In this document: piece by piece, positions 1 to 9,353 of the stretch | How positions within the stretch are numbered: the first letter of the stretch is position 1 | Layout of the letters: each line of letters starts with the position of its first letter | From: Venturia oleaginea | Taxonomy: Eukaryota > Ascomycota > Dothideomycetes > Venturiales > Venturiaceae | NCBI GenBank assembly: GCA_013176395.1 | Contig: JABMLP010000005.1 | Span: 1,054,001 to 1,118,000, forward strand | DNA: 64,000 nucleotides | Reading direction: 5' to 3' | Program-made: the position numbers and the translations under genes | The notes under the pieces: model-generated | The model's input: only the letters and a program-made list of their open reading frames with translations | Database searches by the model: none | Told to the model about the DNA's origin: nothing

Positions 1-183
1 AACACGGTGTCGAATGAAGTCAGAAATGCATATCGGTCGTCATTCACCGTATTCATCGACGTCGAGGGCATGGCTGGCGCAACGACTGGGGCTGGTGCCG
101 GAGCAGCAGGAGAATACGCTGGCGGCGGCTCTGTTGCCGGCGTTGAGAATGCATTCCTATCTGCGCCGTCTAGAAAAAATTAG
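1..183 (+). CDS. 3' end of an unidentified gene (truncated by window edge)
   Basis: Reading frame 1 is open from the first base to a TAG at 181-183 and encodes about 60 residues. They end in a Gly/Ala-rich tail (repeated GAGAGAAG-like residues) after a more ordinary stretch, NAYRSSFTVFIDVEG. This looks like the C-terminal end of a protein whose body lies to the left of the window. No family can be named. A different frame (14-220) is also open but has no better support. Confidence is moderate because only the tail is visible. Confidence 0.4.
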   Translation, partial: NTVSNEVRNAYRSSFTVFIDVEGMAGATTGAGAGAAGEYAGGGSVAGVENAFLSAPSRKN

Positions 184-1157
184 TCACTCTGGCGTAGAAG
201 ATGTGAAAATGGGAAACTGACCTGAACGGCGATTTGGTGCGGTAGAGCCGGCAAAGGGGTTGCTATCTTTTGGGTTTGCCATTGATGGAGTTCGTGTCGT
301 AGTTGAGCAATTTAAATCGGTGGAATTCTTGCGGGAAAGTTTGTCCCTAATACTGCCTAAGAAGCTTCGGTTCATATTAATCGCGGTTGGGGAAGTTGAC
401 TTATGTGAAGTCCTAGGTATATGAGATGCTGTTGTGAAAGTGCTTGGCAAGAGGAATAAGAGACCACGGCAAGGGGCATTTCTTGTAGAGTAGGAAGTAG
501 CAAGTGAACTGTAAGATTTGGTAAGAGTTTGGTCGTTGATGCCGCGGGCACCCATATTCTTATACTCATCCATCGCTCATGACCGGATACAGGCAGTGTC
601 CATTAACAGTGTTTTACATGCACATACCAGTGGCCACTACCTTCAAGAGGTCGCTCCGCCATAGCAAAGTCTGCCTCACATTATCTGAGACGCCACATGT
701 TCAATGGGGCATTTCACAACTATATCACCTTTTAATGAGATTGCTTCACAAACAGAGAGGGCGTCTAAGCGATCGTTGCGAGAAAGTGTGGTTAGGGGAA
801 TGATTTGCACTGCCGCAATCTGTAGCTAATCAACCCGTGAGGCTGTGTACACACGAAGGTAAACGACCATTTGCAGCTATGAATGCCGGTGGAAATAAGG
901 TACTCCGTCAAGATGCTGGATATCATTGGCTACACTGGACCTAGTTGGAGTCTAATGCATGGGAAAGTCTTTTTCATGTGTATCTGCACCTACATTGTAC
1001 GAGCTCGCGAAAAGGCAAGGCAGAATACAGCTGTAGAGAATTATGAGAGTATTCTTGTCGCACTCGAGATTAGTCACGGCGCGCCGTTGCCGGACATGAT
1101 TGTTCTGAACAGGGGCTTGTCAGGTCACATAAGGTATACCATACCTTTCCTTTATCG
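184..1157. other. Intergenic, no supported gene
   Basis: Several short open frames exist on both strands (the longest plus-strand one is about 100 codons at 883-1185), but none shows a domain, signal peptide or convincing splice extension. It separates the truncated left-edge gene from the 3' end of the BTB-like gene. Confidence 0.5.
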
Positions 1158-2748
1158 TTATTCAAACTTGAGAAAAGGAGTGTGAGCTCCAAAGCGTATG
1201 CCTGTCCCAACCCCATCGGTATCTCGCGACGTCCAATCCCGTGAGACAGCAGTGAACATATCTCGAATCTTGTTATGGTATGCAAGACAAACTTCCCCGT
1301 CCGCCGCTCCTCGAGCTTTCCCCGAAGCGCTGTGTATAGCTGCAGGTCTCCATGCCACTGGGCGCTTTATATCCTTCCACGCATATCTATGTCGGTTTGC
1401 TTGCCAACACTCGCTGCATATTCCAACATCTATCACCTTGCCTCCGACCAAGTACGGCTCGAGCTGATCCAGCATTGGGACAAGTCTGGTCCTTAGTCCA
1501 CAATGTGTGTGATTTCTGTCGAGTTGATAGGACTGAGATTTTCGTAAGGATTCGAGCAATCGCTCGATATCACCAGAATAGGATTCGGTAGCATCGCTTC
1601 CAGTGAGTGTACCTTGAAGGCGAAGCATATTTGTGCGAGTGAAAAAGCGCACCATCTCGCCAAGCTGGAAGGAGTCGCATTGTATAGAGGAGTCATAACC
1701 GAGCTTGCACTGTCTTTCGCCAGACGAGTATATTTCCAAGAAGTGGCTTAAAACAGATTGCAGTGTGTCGAGGACGAACTCTCGACGACTTAGCATCTCA
1801 TCTGGTTGAATGTCAGTATGAAGATCGTGCCGGGTCTTGCTGAACAGAGCCAAGAGATCGCAATCTCATCTAAAGTTGGTGTTCTCGTGGATCAGTGAGC
1901 TCTGTCAACTAGAGCATACAGAGTGCTTCCCATGTAAAAAATTCATGATGCTAGTTTGGGTTATGGAATGCCTCGCCTCGACCTGAGCTTGGTTGCGTCC
2001 AGCGCCTCAATCCAACCTGTACCTTTCATAACGAGAAGTTCTTACCTTCAAGGCCATGAGGCATATCCCACCAGAATGCTAGCTCGTCATCCTCCTCAAC
2101 ATCAGACCTCCACTGAACAGAACCTCCGATAATCAGTCGTTTACTGTATGTCGCTATCCATTGAGAGTGATCGAGAAGCAAGCCAACCAAGAGCTTCTGT
2201 CGAAGGCGTTCTTCGGTCAAAGATGCCAGTTTTCCTTTGGCCCTAGCATCTATTGTAGTGTAGACCTTCTTGCGTCGGGCGTATGCACTGAAATGCGGTA
2301 GAGCGTCGAAACGATCCGCAACGACAGCCAAATTTGCCAGATTGGGAAGAGGAGGAACCGGTGCGGATATCTCGATCCCATGAAGAATCCTCAGAAAGTC
2401 GGCGACCAAGTTTTGGATGGTGTTGACTTTAGAAATGCGTCCGATATCTACTATTGTGACTTTGGGCAACTCTGTCGTAGGTACATCGCCAACATCAGGA
2501 TATGTAATTCGTAGCTCCTTCAGGGTCTCTGCGACCTGCTGTCCTTCCCCGAATTTGGAGGGATCCAGAAGGCGCACAAAGTATGGCGAGGCTTGCTTGA
2601 TCTGTTCCGAGCTCACGCGATAGGAGAAAATCTGGTTCCGCCCTTCGTCGTGTATGTCCAAAAGTAGGTCGCCGGTGGGCGTAATGGCCGTGAATTCCGG
2701 TGGAGATTCTTCCTGGACTCGATCATTCCCCTTCTCTTTTGAAGCCAT
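1158..2748 (-). CDS. Fungal BTB/POZ-like domain protein
   Basis: Two exons, 2748-2046 and 1864-1158, joined by a 181-bp intron (donor GTAAGA, phase 1), give 469 aa. The splice restores the run HGLED-CDLLALF, the usual shape of this family. The N-terminal half (about residues 25-180) resembles the BTB-like fold of many filamentous-fungal hypothetical proteins: a DIHDEGRNQIFSYRVSS start, 'ASPYFVRLLDPSKF', then 'LHGIEISAPVPPLPNLANLAVVADRFD' (seen here in shorter blocks). The C-terminal half has scattered Cys pairs (CGLRTRL, CSECW) typical of the same proteins. The role is unknown; BTB proteins generally mediate protein interaction. The ATG at 2748 is preceded by a pyrimidine/G-rich leader. The family call is by recognition only. 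Confidence 0.8.
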
Positions 2749-3335
2749 GCAGGCCAGCAGGCTGAGCCTGGTAGGGCAAGGCTGATGGAGGGGGAGGGGG
2801 TTGTTGGTGGCGAGGCAAGGCGAGGTGTCAGCCTTGTCGAGAAGTGTGGGTATAAAAGCTTGACGCCTCTGAGCCGATTGCCGATCTCATGGATATGGCC
2901 AAAACATCATGGACAGTAAGAAGTGAGATGTGTTGCAAGTAAAAGTGAACCCAAGCGATAGGAAATCAACAACTGCAAGACGAGCGGCTCAATTAGGTCT
3001 AGTCACTTTCTTTGTCATCTGCACTTCAATCACAGAATGCAGGTGGATCTGAGGTCCAATAATCTGCCATCAACTGATTGTCATCATTGACATAGTAGTA
3101 GCAGAGAGCTCATGTCCTCTTCCACCTTTCCTATTGCTCATCCCCAAATTCTGAATCACAACAGTGTTACCGCTAACTAGAGTTCATAGTACCGGAATCG
3201 ACAAAGGCGGGCTTCTCGCCACTTCAATTTGTTTCAACTTCATCAACAGGAAATCAATAGTATCTATCTTAGTCAATTTTGTATAAGATTCGGATATGAC
3301 CACTGTGCCTGCAGGTGGCGTAGATTGACTCGAAA
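2749..3335. other. Intergenic between BTB-like gene and alpha/beta-hydrolase
   Basis: This stretch holds the 5' region of the BTB-like gene (G-rich run at about 2785-2815) and the 3' flank of the hydrolase. A TATAAAAG at 2851 faces rightwards with no gene behind it. I see no ORF worth reporting. Confidence 0.5.
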
Positions 3336-4446
3336 CTAGCACAATCCCTTCGCCTCAAACTTGAAGCCGGCCTTCACGAGATCTGAGTCTGCTGGACTGC
3401 AAAACGATTTCTTCGCCTCCAAATCATCCTTCATCATCCATTTGAAGTATGCCACCGCAGCTTTACCCATCTTACCTCCGTACTTTTGGTAGTATGTTCC
3501 GATATGGCCAATGTCAATTGAGCCCTTTATTGCAGGCGTTCCAGATGGTAGGTTCTTGTAATCCAGGTCACCCTGCTTATCGTCAGAAAGGAAAATCCCA
3601 CGTTCCACTCAAGAGACTCACATTCTTCTGCGCAATGTCTTTCGTGCCACCAAGGAACCAAGCTACTGGGTTTTTGAAGTTGGCCATCATCTTCACGGTC
3701 GAGCCTTGGATGTAACCACTGTTGAATAGTGCCGTCATCTTTATCCTTGGATCTGAGCTTGCCTCGTACTAGAGCAAAGAATCGTCAGTCTCATGCAACT
3801 AACTTCTTCGGGAAAATGAACATACAGCTTCAAGACCACCGCATGATTGTCCAGCTACAGCCAGCTTGCTGACATCGATTTCACCGTACTTCTTCGCTGC
3901 AGGGTCCTTCGTCACCCAGTCAATCGATTTGATGAGTTCCTTGTATGTGGTCTGTCCACTGAGTTGAGCTCCTTTGTCCGGTCCATTGGCGATAATCATG
4001 AATCCATGGGATGCAACTTCGTTTAGGAAATTCGCAAACATTGTCCCAGCCTTCATACAGAATCCGTTACCCCACACAATGACTGGCAGCTTTCCTGGGG
4101 GAGGACTCTCCGGAACGTAGATTGTGTGATCGGGCAGAGATGGATCAGAGAGATAATGGGCCTTGTATGGTCCAGAGCCGCCACTCTTGTCAACCATACA
4201 TTGTTCGTCTGGGCCCTGGCCATTCGGACTGCCAAACATCGATCCAATGAGCTTACCACTCGAACTCTTTGCAGAGAAACTATCGCAGACCATAGAGGTA
4301 ATGTCTCCGTTGGGATCAAGATCCATGGCATTTGCGAGTGTCCCCATGAAGCCTCCAGAATTAGGAGCGGCTGTTCCTTTTGGAGCTTGCGGAAACGCTG
4401 CCACGGACCCGGCGAGCAAAAGAATGATGGGTGATTGAGAACGCAT
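3336..4446 (-). CDS. Secreted alpha/beta-hydrolase (dienelactone hydrolase/chlorophyllase-like)
   Basis: Three exons (4446-3826, 3768-3622, 3572-3336) with introns of 57 and 49 bp give 334 aa. Residues 1-17 form a signal peptide (hydrophobic LLLAGSVAAF). The fold signature follows in order: HTIYVPESPPPGKLPVIVWGNG (strand and oxyanion region, about 113-134), GQSCGG at 199-204 with nucleophile Ser201, an acid-residue segment (WFLGGTKD) in exon 2, and a candidate catalytic His in IDIGHIGTYY in exon 3. The nucleophile elbow sits right before the first intron, so all three exons are needed for the triad. It is a probable extracellular esterase; the substrate cannot be read from sequence. The neighbouring retroelement block begins 400 bp upstream of its start codon. 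Confidence 0.85.
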
Positions 4447-4844
4447 GGTGGAAACAATGACTCGTGGCTAGCTTGAAAGTAAAACGAAACGAGAGACAAA
4501 AATTAAAAACAAACGGAGAGTCTGGAGAGTCCGTTAACATCGACGCTGCCTTCGCTTTGGCTTACTTGATACTTATACGCCTCGTGTGTAATTCATCGTG
4601 TCTCAAGATCGATCGAACCAGGTCATCCATTAATATTTAGATTATCTTGCCACAGTAGACTAGATCTTATCCCATGCCTTTCATCCTTACTCGAAACATT
4701 TCAAGCTCGTCTACAAGAGTCAAGATACATGTTCCTGACTACAGAAGTTCACCCGGGCTTGAGCTTCCGGGCTGGGCGTGCTCGAAGCCCACGGAATATC
4801 ACGTGTCCAACCAACACGGGATCGCTCATTCTGCACATTCGATT
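4447..4844. other. Promoter region of the hydrolase and left flank of the retroelement block
   Basis: One plus-strand frame is open across about 4600-4857. If both inserted elements and one copy of each target duplication are removed, it runs on for only about 20 codons past the insertion point before a TGA. It may be the remains of a gene broken by the insertions, but no family is recognisable. Confidence 0.35.
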
Positions 4845-4857
4845 GAAGGAACTCGCA
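4845..4857 (+). repeat. Target-site duplication of element 1, left copy
   Basis: GAAGGAACTCGCA, repeated exactly at 6462-6474 directly after the tail of element 1. The preceding T is shared too, so the duplication may be 14 bp. Confidence 0.85.
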
Positions 4858-6461
4858 GAAAAACAGCACACACAGCGAGAACTCAATTTTTGGAATTTAC
4901 AGAAGTATCATCTAAGGATCATCAAAACACCTCTGCCAGTGGCCGCTCCGGCCTCTAGAGGCCATCGCGCGTCCCTCAGCGTCGATGAGATATCTCTAGA
5001 GTCGCCGTCGCGGCCACGGCAGAGCAAGCAGACGAATACATGAGCAAGCTACACGAACGATGCGTCCACCAAAGACAACAGCAACCATCTAGTCACTATC
5101 TCCCGGCTAGTCCATCACCCCAGATGACACTGCAACGCTCCGAGTCGACGAGTCACTGCTAGAACGGCAATACCTTCAACACAACTCAAACACCAGACGC
5201 CCGGTGTGCAACAATCGGCACCACACACCACTGCAACGACTAGACAATCTCTCCCAACGTCTTGGCAAACCGTCCTGCTACAAGCTGTTGCCCAGAGCCT
5301 TGAGCCTCTCCCCAAACTGTTGCGTCCCAGTTATGGCATTGGCAAGAGTAGGTGCGCGACACAGTAAGTAGTAAGGACGCATAGAAGGAGCCTATTGGCG
5401 GCAAATCCCCTCCCTGTAAGCTAGCAGACGTAGCCTTGAGCCTCTCCCCAGACTGTTGCGTCCCAGTTATGGCAGTGGCAAGAGTAGGTGCGCGATATAG
5501 CAAGCAGGGAGAGCGACTGGCAGCAGATAGGCTCCGACTATAAGACGACAGGTCTACAACACAATCGGTGCGACACGATACGGCAGCTGCTAGAGAACCT
5601 CATCTACTATCGTCTCCGCAAACCGTCCTGCTGCAAGCTGATGTCCAGAGCCTTGAGCCTCTCCCCAAACTGTTGCGTCCCAGTTATGGCATTGGCAAGA
5701 GTAGGTGCGCAACACAGTAAGCAGTAAGGACGTATAGAAGGAGCTTATTGGCGGCAAATCCCCTCCCTACAAGCCAGCAGACGTAGCCTTGAGCCTCTCC
5801 CCAGACTGTTGCGTCCCAGTTATGGCATTGGCAAGAGTAGGAGCGCGATATAGCAAGTAGGGAGAGCGACTAGCAGCAGATAGGCTCCGACTATAAGACG
5901 GCAGGTCTATAGCACGATCGGCGCCATACAATACGGCAGCTACCAGACAGCCTCGTCCACGGGCATACCCGGAGTATCACACCGAAGCAGCGAAATCACG
6001 ACTACGATGGTTACTATTGTCTCCAGCATCACACAACCAAATACACCGCCGCATAGGAATCTGGTGCAAGGCAACTTTCACAAGCAGAAACATACTTAGG
6101 GAACCCATTGGCCTTGAGGGATAAGGCGAAACAGATAGACAAAGCTGAGCATTAGAGGGAGACTGTAGGTAGAAGGATAGCGAAACACGAGGCATTGCCT
6201 CTTGAGTCTACATAGCACAGATATACTAGCAGAATAACCAGTATCTACAAGAGCCAGCGGGCATTTGGAGATACTGGTTAAGGGAAAAGAGGGAGGACGG
6301 AGGGGACAGCTGGTCTTGTTTCAGTGAACGGGGCGAAGTGGGGCGCGGTGGATTATATAATCTATCACGTGTCGGCTGTCTGATGAAGTCCTCCTAACCG
6401 GACATAGCTGCGTGATTAAGCGGCTGCAACCGAGTAGGATAAAATCAATCAATCAATCAAT
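4858..6461 (+). mobile_element. Non-autonomous non-LTR-like retroelement, copy 1
   Basis: A 1604-bp element beginning GAAAAACAGCACACACAG and ending in a short simple tail (ATAAAATCAATCAATCAATC). It is flanked by a 13-bp direct repeat and is about 98-99% identical to the copy at 6489-8090. The tail plus target-site duplication and the lack of terminal repeats are the marks of target-primed reverse transcription (LINE/SINE type). No reverse transcriptase or other convincing ORF is present; short Cys-rich open frames on the minus strand (5115-5315, 5240-5503) look like chance. It contains nested internal repeats: a roughly 45-bp block starting AGCCTTGAGCCTCTCCCC occurs at 5296, 5432, 5649 and 5785. 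Both copies share the same 5' end, so this may be the full-length unit rather than a random 5' truncation. Confidence 0.75.
5296..5850 (+). repeat. Nested tandem repeat inside element copy 1
   Basis: The block AGCCTTGAGCCTCTCCCC followed by CTGTTGCGTCCCAGTTATGG occurs at 5296, 5432, 5649 and 5785. Spacings of 136, 217 and 136 bp show a roughly 353-bp higher-order unit present twice. The same arrangement recurs 1630 bp downstream in copy 2 (6926, 7062, 7279, 7415). Confidence 0.85.
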
Positions 6462-6474
6462 GAAGGAACTCGCA
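6462..6474 (+). repeat. Target-site duplication of element 1, right copy
   Basis: Exact repeat of 4845-4857, placed directly after the TCAA tail of copy 1. Only two bases separate it from the left target duplication of copy 2. Confidence 0.85.
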
Positions 6475-6475
6475 C

Positions 6476-6488
6476 TCGAGACCACCGT
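6476..6488 (+). repeat. Target-site duplication of element 2, left copy
   Basis: TCGAGACCACCGT, repeated exactly at 8091-8103. It differs completely from the duplication of element 1, so the two elements inserted separately. Confidence 0.85.
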
Positions 6489-8090
6489 GAAAACAGCACA
6501 CACAGCGAGAACTCGATTTTTGGAATTTACAGAAGTATCATCTAAAGATCATCAAAACACCTCTGCCAGTGGCCGCTCCGGCTTCTAGAGGCCATCGCGC
6601 GTCCCTCAGCGTCGATGAGATACCTCTAGAGTCGCCGTCGCGGCCACGGCAGAGCAAGCAGACGAATACATGAGCAAGCTACACGAACGATGCGTCCACC
6701 AAAGACAACAGCAACCATCTAGTCACTATCTTCCGGCTAGTCCATCACCCCAGATGACACTGCAACGCTCCGAGTCGACGAGTCACCGCTAGAACGGCAA
6801 TACCTTCAACACAACTCAAACACCAGACGCCCGGTGTGCAACAATCGGCACCACACACCACTGCAACGACTAGACAACCTCTCCCAACGTCTTGGCAAAC
6901 CGTCCTGCTACAAGCTGTTGCCCAGAGCCTTGAGCCTCTCCCCAAACTGTTGCGTCCCAGTTATGGCATTGGCAAGAGTAGGTGCGCGACACAGTAAGTA
7001 GTAAGGACGCATAGAAGGAGCCTATTGGCGGCAAATCCCCTCCCTGTAAGCTAGCAGACGTAGCCTTGAGCCTCTCCCCAGACTGTTGCGTCCCAGTTAT
7101 GGCAGTGGCAAGAGTAGGTGCGCGATATAGCAAGCAGGGAGAGCGACTAGCAGCAGATAGGCTCCGACTATAAGACGACAGGTCTACAACACAATCGGTG
7201 CGACACGATACGGCAGCTGCTAGAGAACCTCATCTACTATCGTCTCCGCAAACCGTCCTGCTGCAAGCTGATGTCCAGAGCCTTGAGCCTCTCCCCAAAC
7301 TGTTGCGTCCCAGTTATGGCATTGGCAAGAGTAGGTGCGCAACACAGTAAGCAGTAAGGACGTATAGAAGGAGCTTATTGGCGGCAAACTCCCTCCCTAC
7401 AAGCCAGCAGACGTAGCCTTGAGCCTCTCCCCAGACTGTTGCGTCCCAGTTATGGCAGTGGCAAAAGTAGGAGCGCGATATAGCAAGCAGGGAGAGCGAC
7501 TAGCAGCAGGTAGGCTCCGACTATAAGACGGCAGGTCTATAGCACGATCGGCGCCATACAATATGGCAGCTACCACACAGCCTCGTCCACGGGCATACCC
7601 GGAGTATCACACCCAAGCAGCGAAATCACGACTACGATGGTTACTATTGTCTCCAACATCACACAACCAAATACACTGCCGCATAGGAATCTGGTGCAAG
7701 GCAACTTTCACAAGCAGAAACATACTTAGGGAACCCATTGGCCTTGAGGGATAAGGCGAAACAGATAGACAAAGCTGAGCATAAGAGGGAGACTGTAGGT
7801 AGAAGGATAGCGAAACACGAGGCATTGCCTCTTGAGTCTACATAGCACAGATATACTAGCAGAGTAACCAGTATCTACAAGAGCCAGCGGGCATTTGGAG
7901 ATACTGGTTAAGGGAAAAGAGGGAGGACGGAGGGGACAGCTGGTCTTGTTTCAGTGAACGGGGCGAAGTGGGGCGCGGTGGATTATATAATCTATCACGT
8001 GTCGGCTGTCTGATGAAGTCCTCCTAACCGGACATAGCTGCCTGATTAAGCGGCTGCAACCGAGTAGGATAAAATCAATCAATCAATCAA
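6489..8090 (+). mobile_element. Non-autonomous non-LTR-like retroelement, copy 2
   Basis: A 1602-bp element starting GAAAACAGCACACACAGCG and ending in the same CAATCAATCAATCAAT tail. I count roughly 20-25 single-base differences from copy 1, mostly transitions, and no rearrangement. It carries the same nested repeats and the same conserved 3' hairpin region. It has its own 13-bp target duplication. It most likely inserted next to copy 1 or vice versa; both arrivals are recent given the identity. No coding capacity was found. Confidence 0.75.
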
Positions 8091-8103
8091 TCGAGACCAC
8101 CGT
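8091..8103 (+). repeat. Target-site duplication of element 2, right copy
   Basis: Exact repeat of 6476-6488, directly after the tail of copy 2. Confidence 0.85.
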
Positions 8104-8105
8104 TC

Positions 8106-8681
8106 ATGATTTTTTTCTGGTTCAAGACCACCGCGCGACGTTTAGACAATGAACATGTCTATTTCCAGTTCCAGAACTTCGTAACCGATGGCATGAGCTA
8201 TCCTGAAGAGAGGTTATCCCGCCGATGCGGTAATCGATCTTCTGCAGAATGTGAAGCAAGGGATACCAGGTGTGTAGAAATGCCAGCTTTGCGCTTCTTC
8301 ATTCAAGCAAGTCACTACAGCTACAACACAAAGCAGGGCTGCCACTCAATTGGCAATCCCAATGAGTGTGTGTGGTCGTACACGATGTGGAAGAAGATCA
8401 TCAGATCGAATCCTCAGGAACGGCGCGATTATCTTGCATGCACCGCTGCGGCGCAGATCTTTGATAAGGTCGACTCTGACAAGCGCCACAATTCAGCGAA
8501 TCATGGCCGAACAGTCGTCGACTTTTTGATCGGAATTCGAAAGGTCATTGGAACCAGTCATATGGGCGCCCTGATTGCAGCTCATGCCAATGTCTTTCGG
8601 TGCTATTTAGATCCATTACAGCACCCAAGTCCAGCCGATCTGCGCAATTCGCATCAATTCAGTTGGCACCTTCAGATCTGA
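8106..8681 (+). CDS. Unidentified ORF next to the retroelements
   Basis: A 191-codon ATG-to-stop frame beginning three bases after the target duplication of element 2. I do not recognise the protein. It has scattered Cys residues and a plausible amphipathic C-terminal half (TVVDFLIGIRKVIGTSHMGA). The start so close to the insertion suggests that either the 5' part of an older gene was cut away or the frame is fortuitous. The unspliced 5' flank before the elements is also open in one frame, but joining the two sides gives a stop within about 20 codons. Low confidence that it is a functional gene. Confidence 0.3.
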   Translation: MIFFWFKTTARRLDNEHVYFQFQNFVTDGMSYPEERLSRRCGNRSSAECEARDTRCVEMPALRFFIQASHYSYNTKQGCHSIGNPNECVWSYTMWKKIIRSNPQERRDYLACTAAAQIFDKVDSDKRHNSANHGRTVVDFLIGIRKVIGTSHMGALIAAHANVFRCYLDPLQHPSPADLRNSHQFSWHLQI

Positions 8682-9353
8682 CTGGAAGTGGTAAAAGTGA
8701 AAATTATGATAACCGTTCAATCGGCAGCGAACGGGCTGGGAATGGAATACAAGGCGGCACATGCTCATAAAGAGACAATGCTTACCTCCCTACTGCATCA
8801 AAAGCTAACGATATCCATATGAACTATAGACATATGTGATTAGAGATATCAGTCTAACTCGAGGCAGGTTCCTTCCAAGCATAGATCCCTCCTTCGATGC
8901 CTCTTGGTCCCACCGTCCAGACACCCAAGATGATCAGATATTTTTAATTGTTTAGAACTCCTGACAGACGTAAACTATGCGGCGGCTCATGTGCGCAGTT
9001 GCCCCATCTCCCATCTTAGTACAAGCGTGTTTGATATGCCGAGATAGTGCAGCCATTTGGCACTGCATGTTCTCCAAGCGCTGGAATCGCAAAACCAGCT
9101 GAAGTATGTTTGGCACGATCTACACCAGATAACATGAACAACGTGAACTGTTTGGTTGCTCATTCACCACTCCTTGATGTTCTCTTTTAGAAGAATTCCT
9201 TTTGCGAAGCTCTTTGTACGCTTCTCTTCACAACAATGACTCCCCTTCTTGCATCAACACTCTCTTTTCTCCATGTGTAGTAATTCCTATATCCCCCAAA
9301 GCAATCGCACACTGCAAACCTACTTCGACCCTGAATCTTATCCTACCGCTAAC
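8682..9353. other. Intergenic; promoter region of the AA11-like gene
   Basis: No supported gene. An in-frame extension upstream of the LPMO ATG (from 9249) is open, but it would place residues in front of the signal peptide, so I treat it as leader. Confidence 0.5.

Noticed and set aside
883..1185. 100-codon plus-strand ORF as a gene
   Set aside because: No domain, no splice support and it overlaps the real minus-strand exon end; most likely chance.
2851..2858. TATAAAAG as a plus-strand promoter
   Set aside because: No gene follows on the plus strand; it lies in the upstream flank of a minus-strand gene.
6364..6416. Active hammerhead ribozyme
   Set aside because: CUGAUGA and a following GUCC/GGAC helix are present, but the essential GAAA box is missing and stem I would be too short. 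Kept only as a degenerate-motif finding.
5115..7133. Minus-strand Cys-rich open frames repeated in both element copies
   Set aside because: They are identical because the DNA is repeated; they overlap each other in different frames, cross the internal repeats and show no domain.
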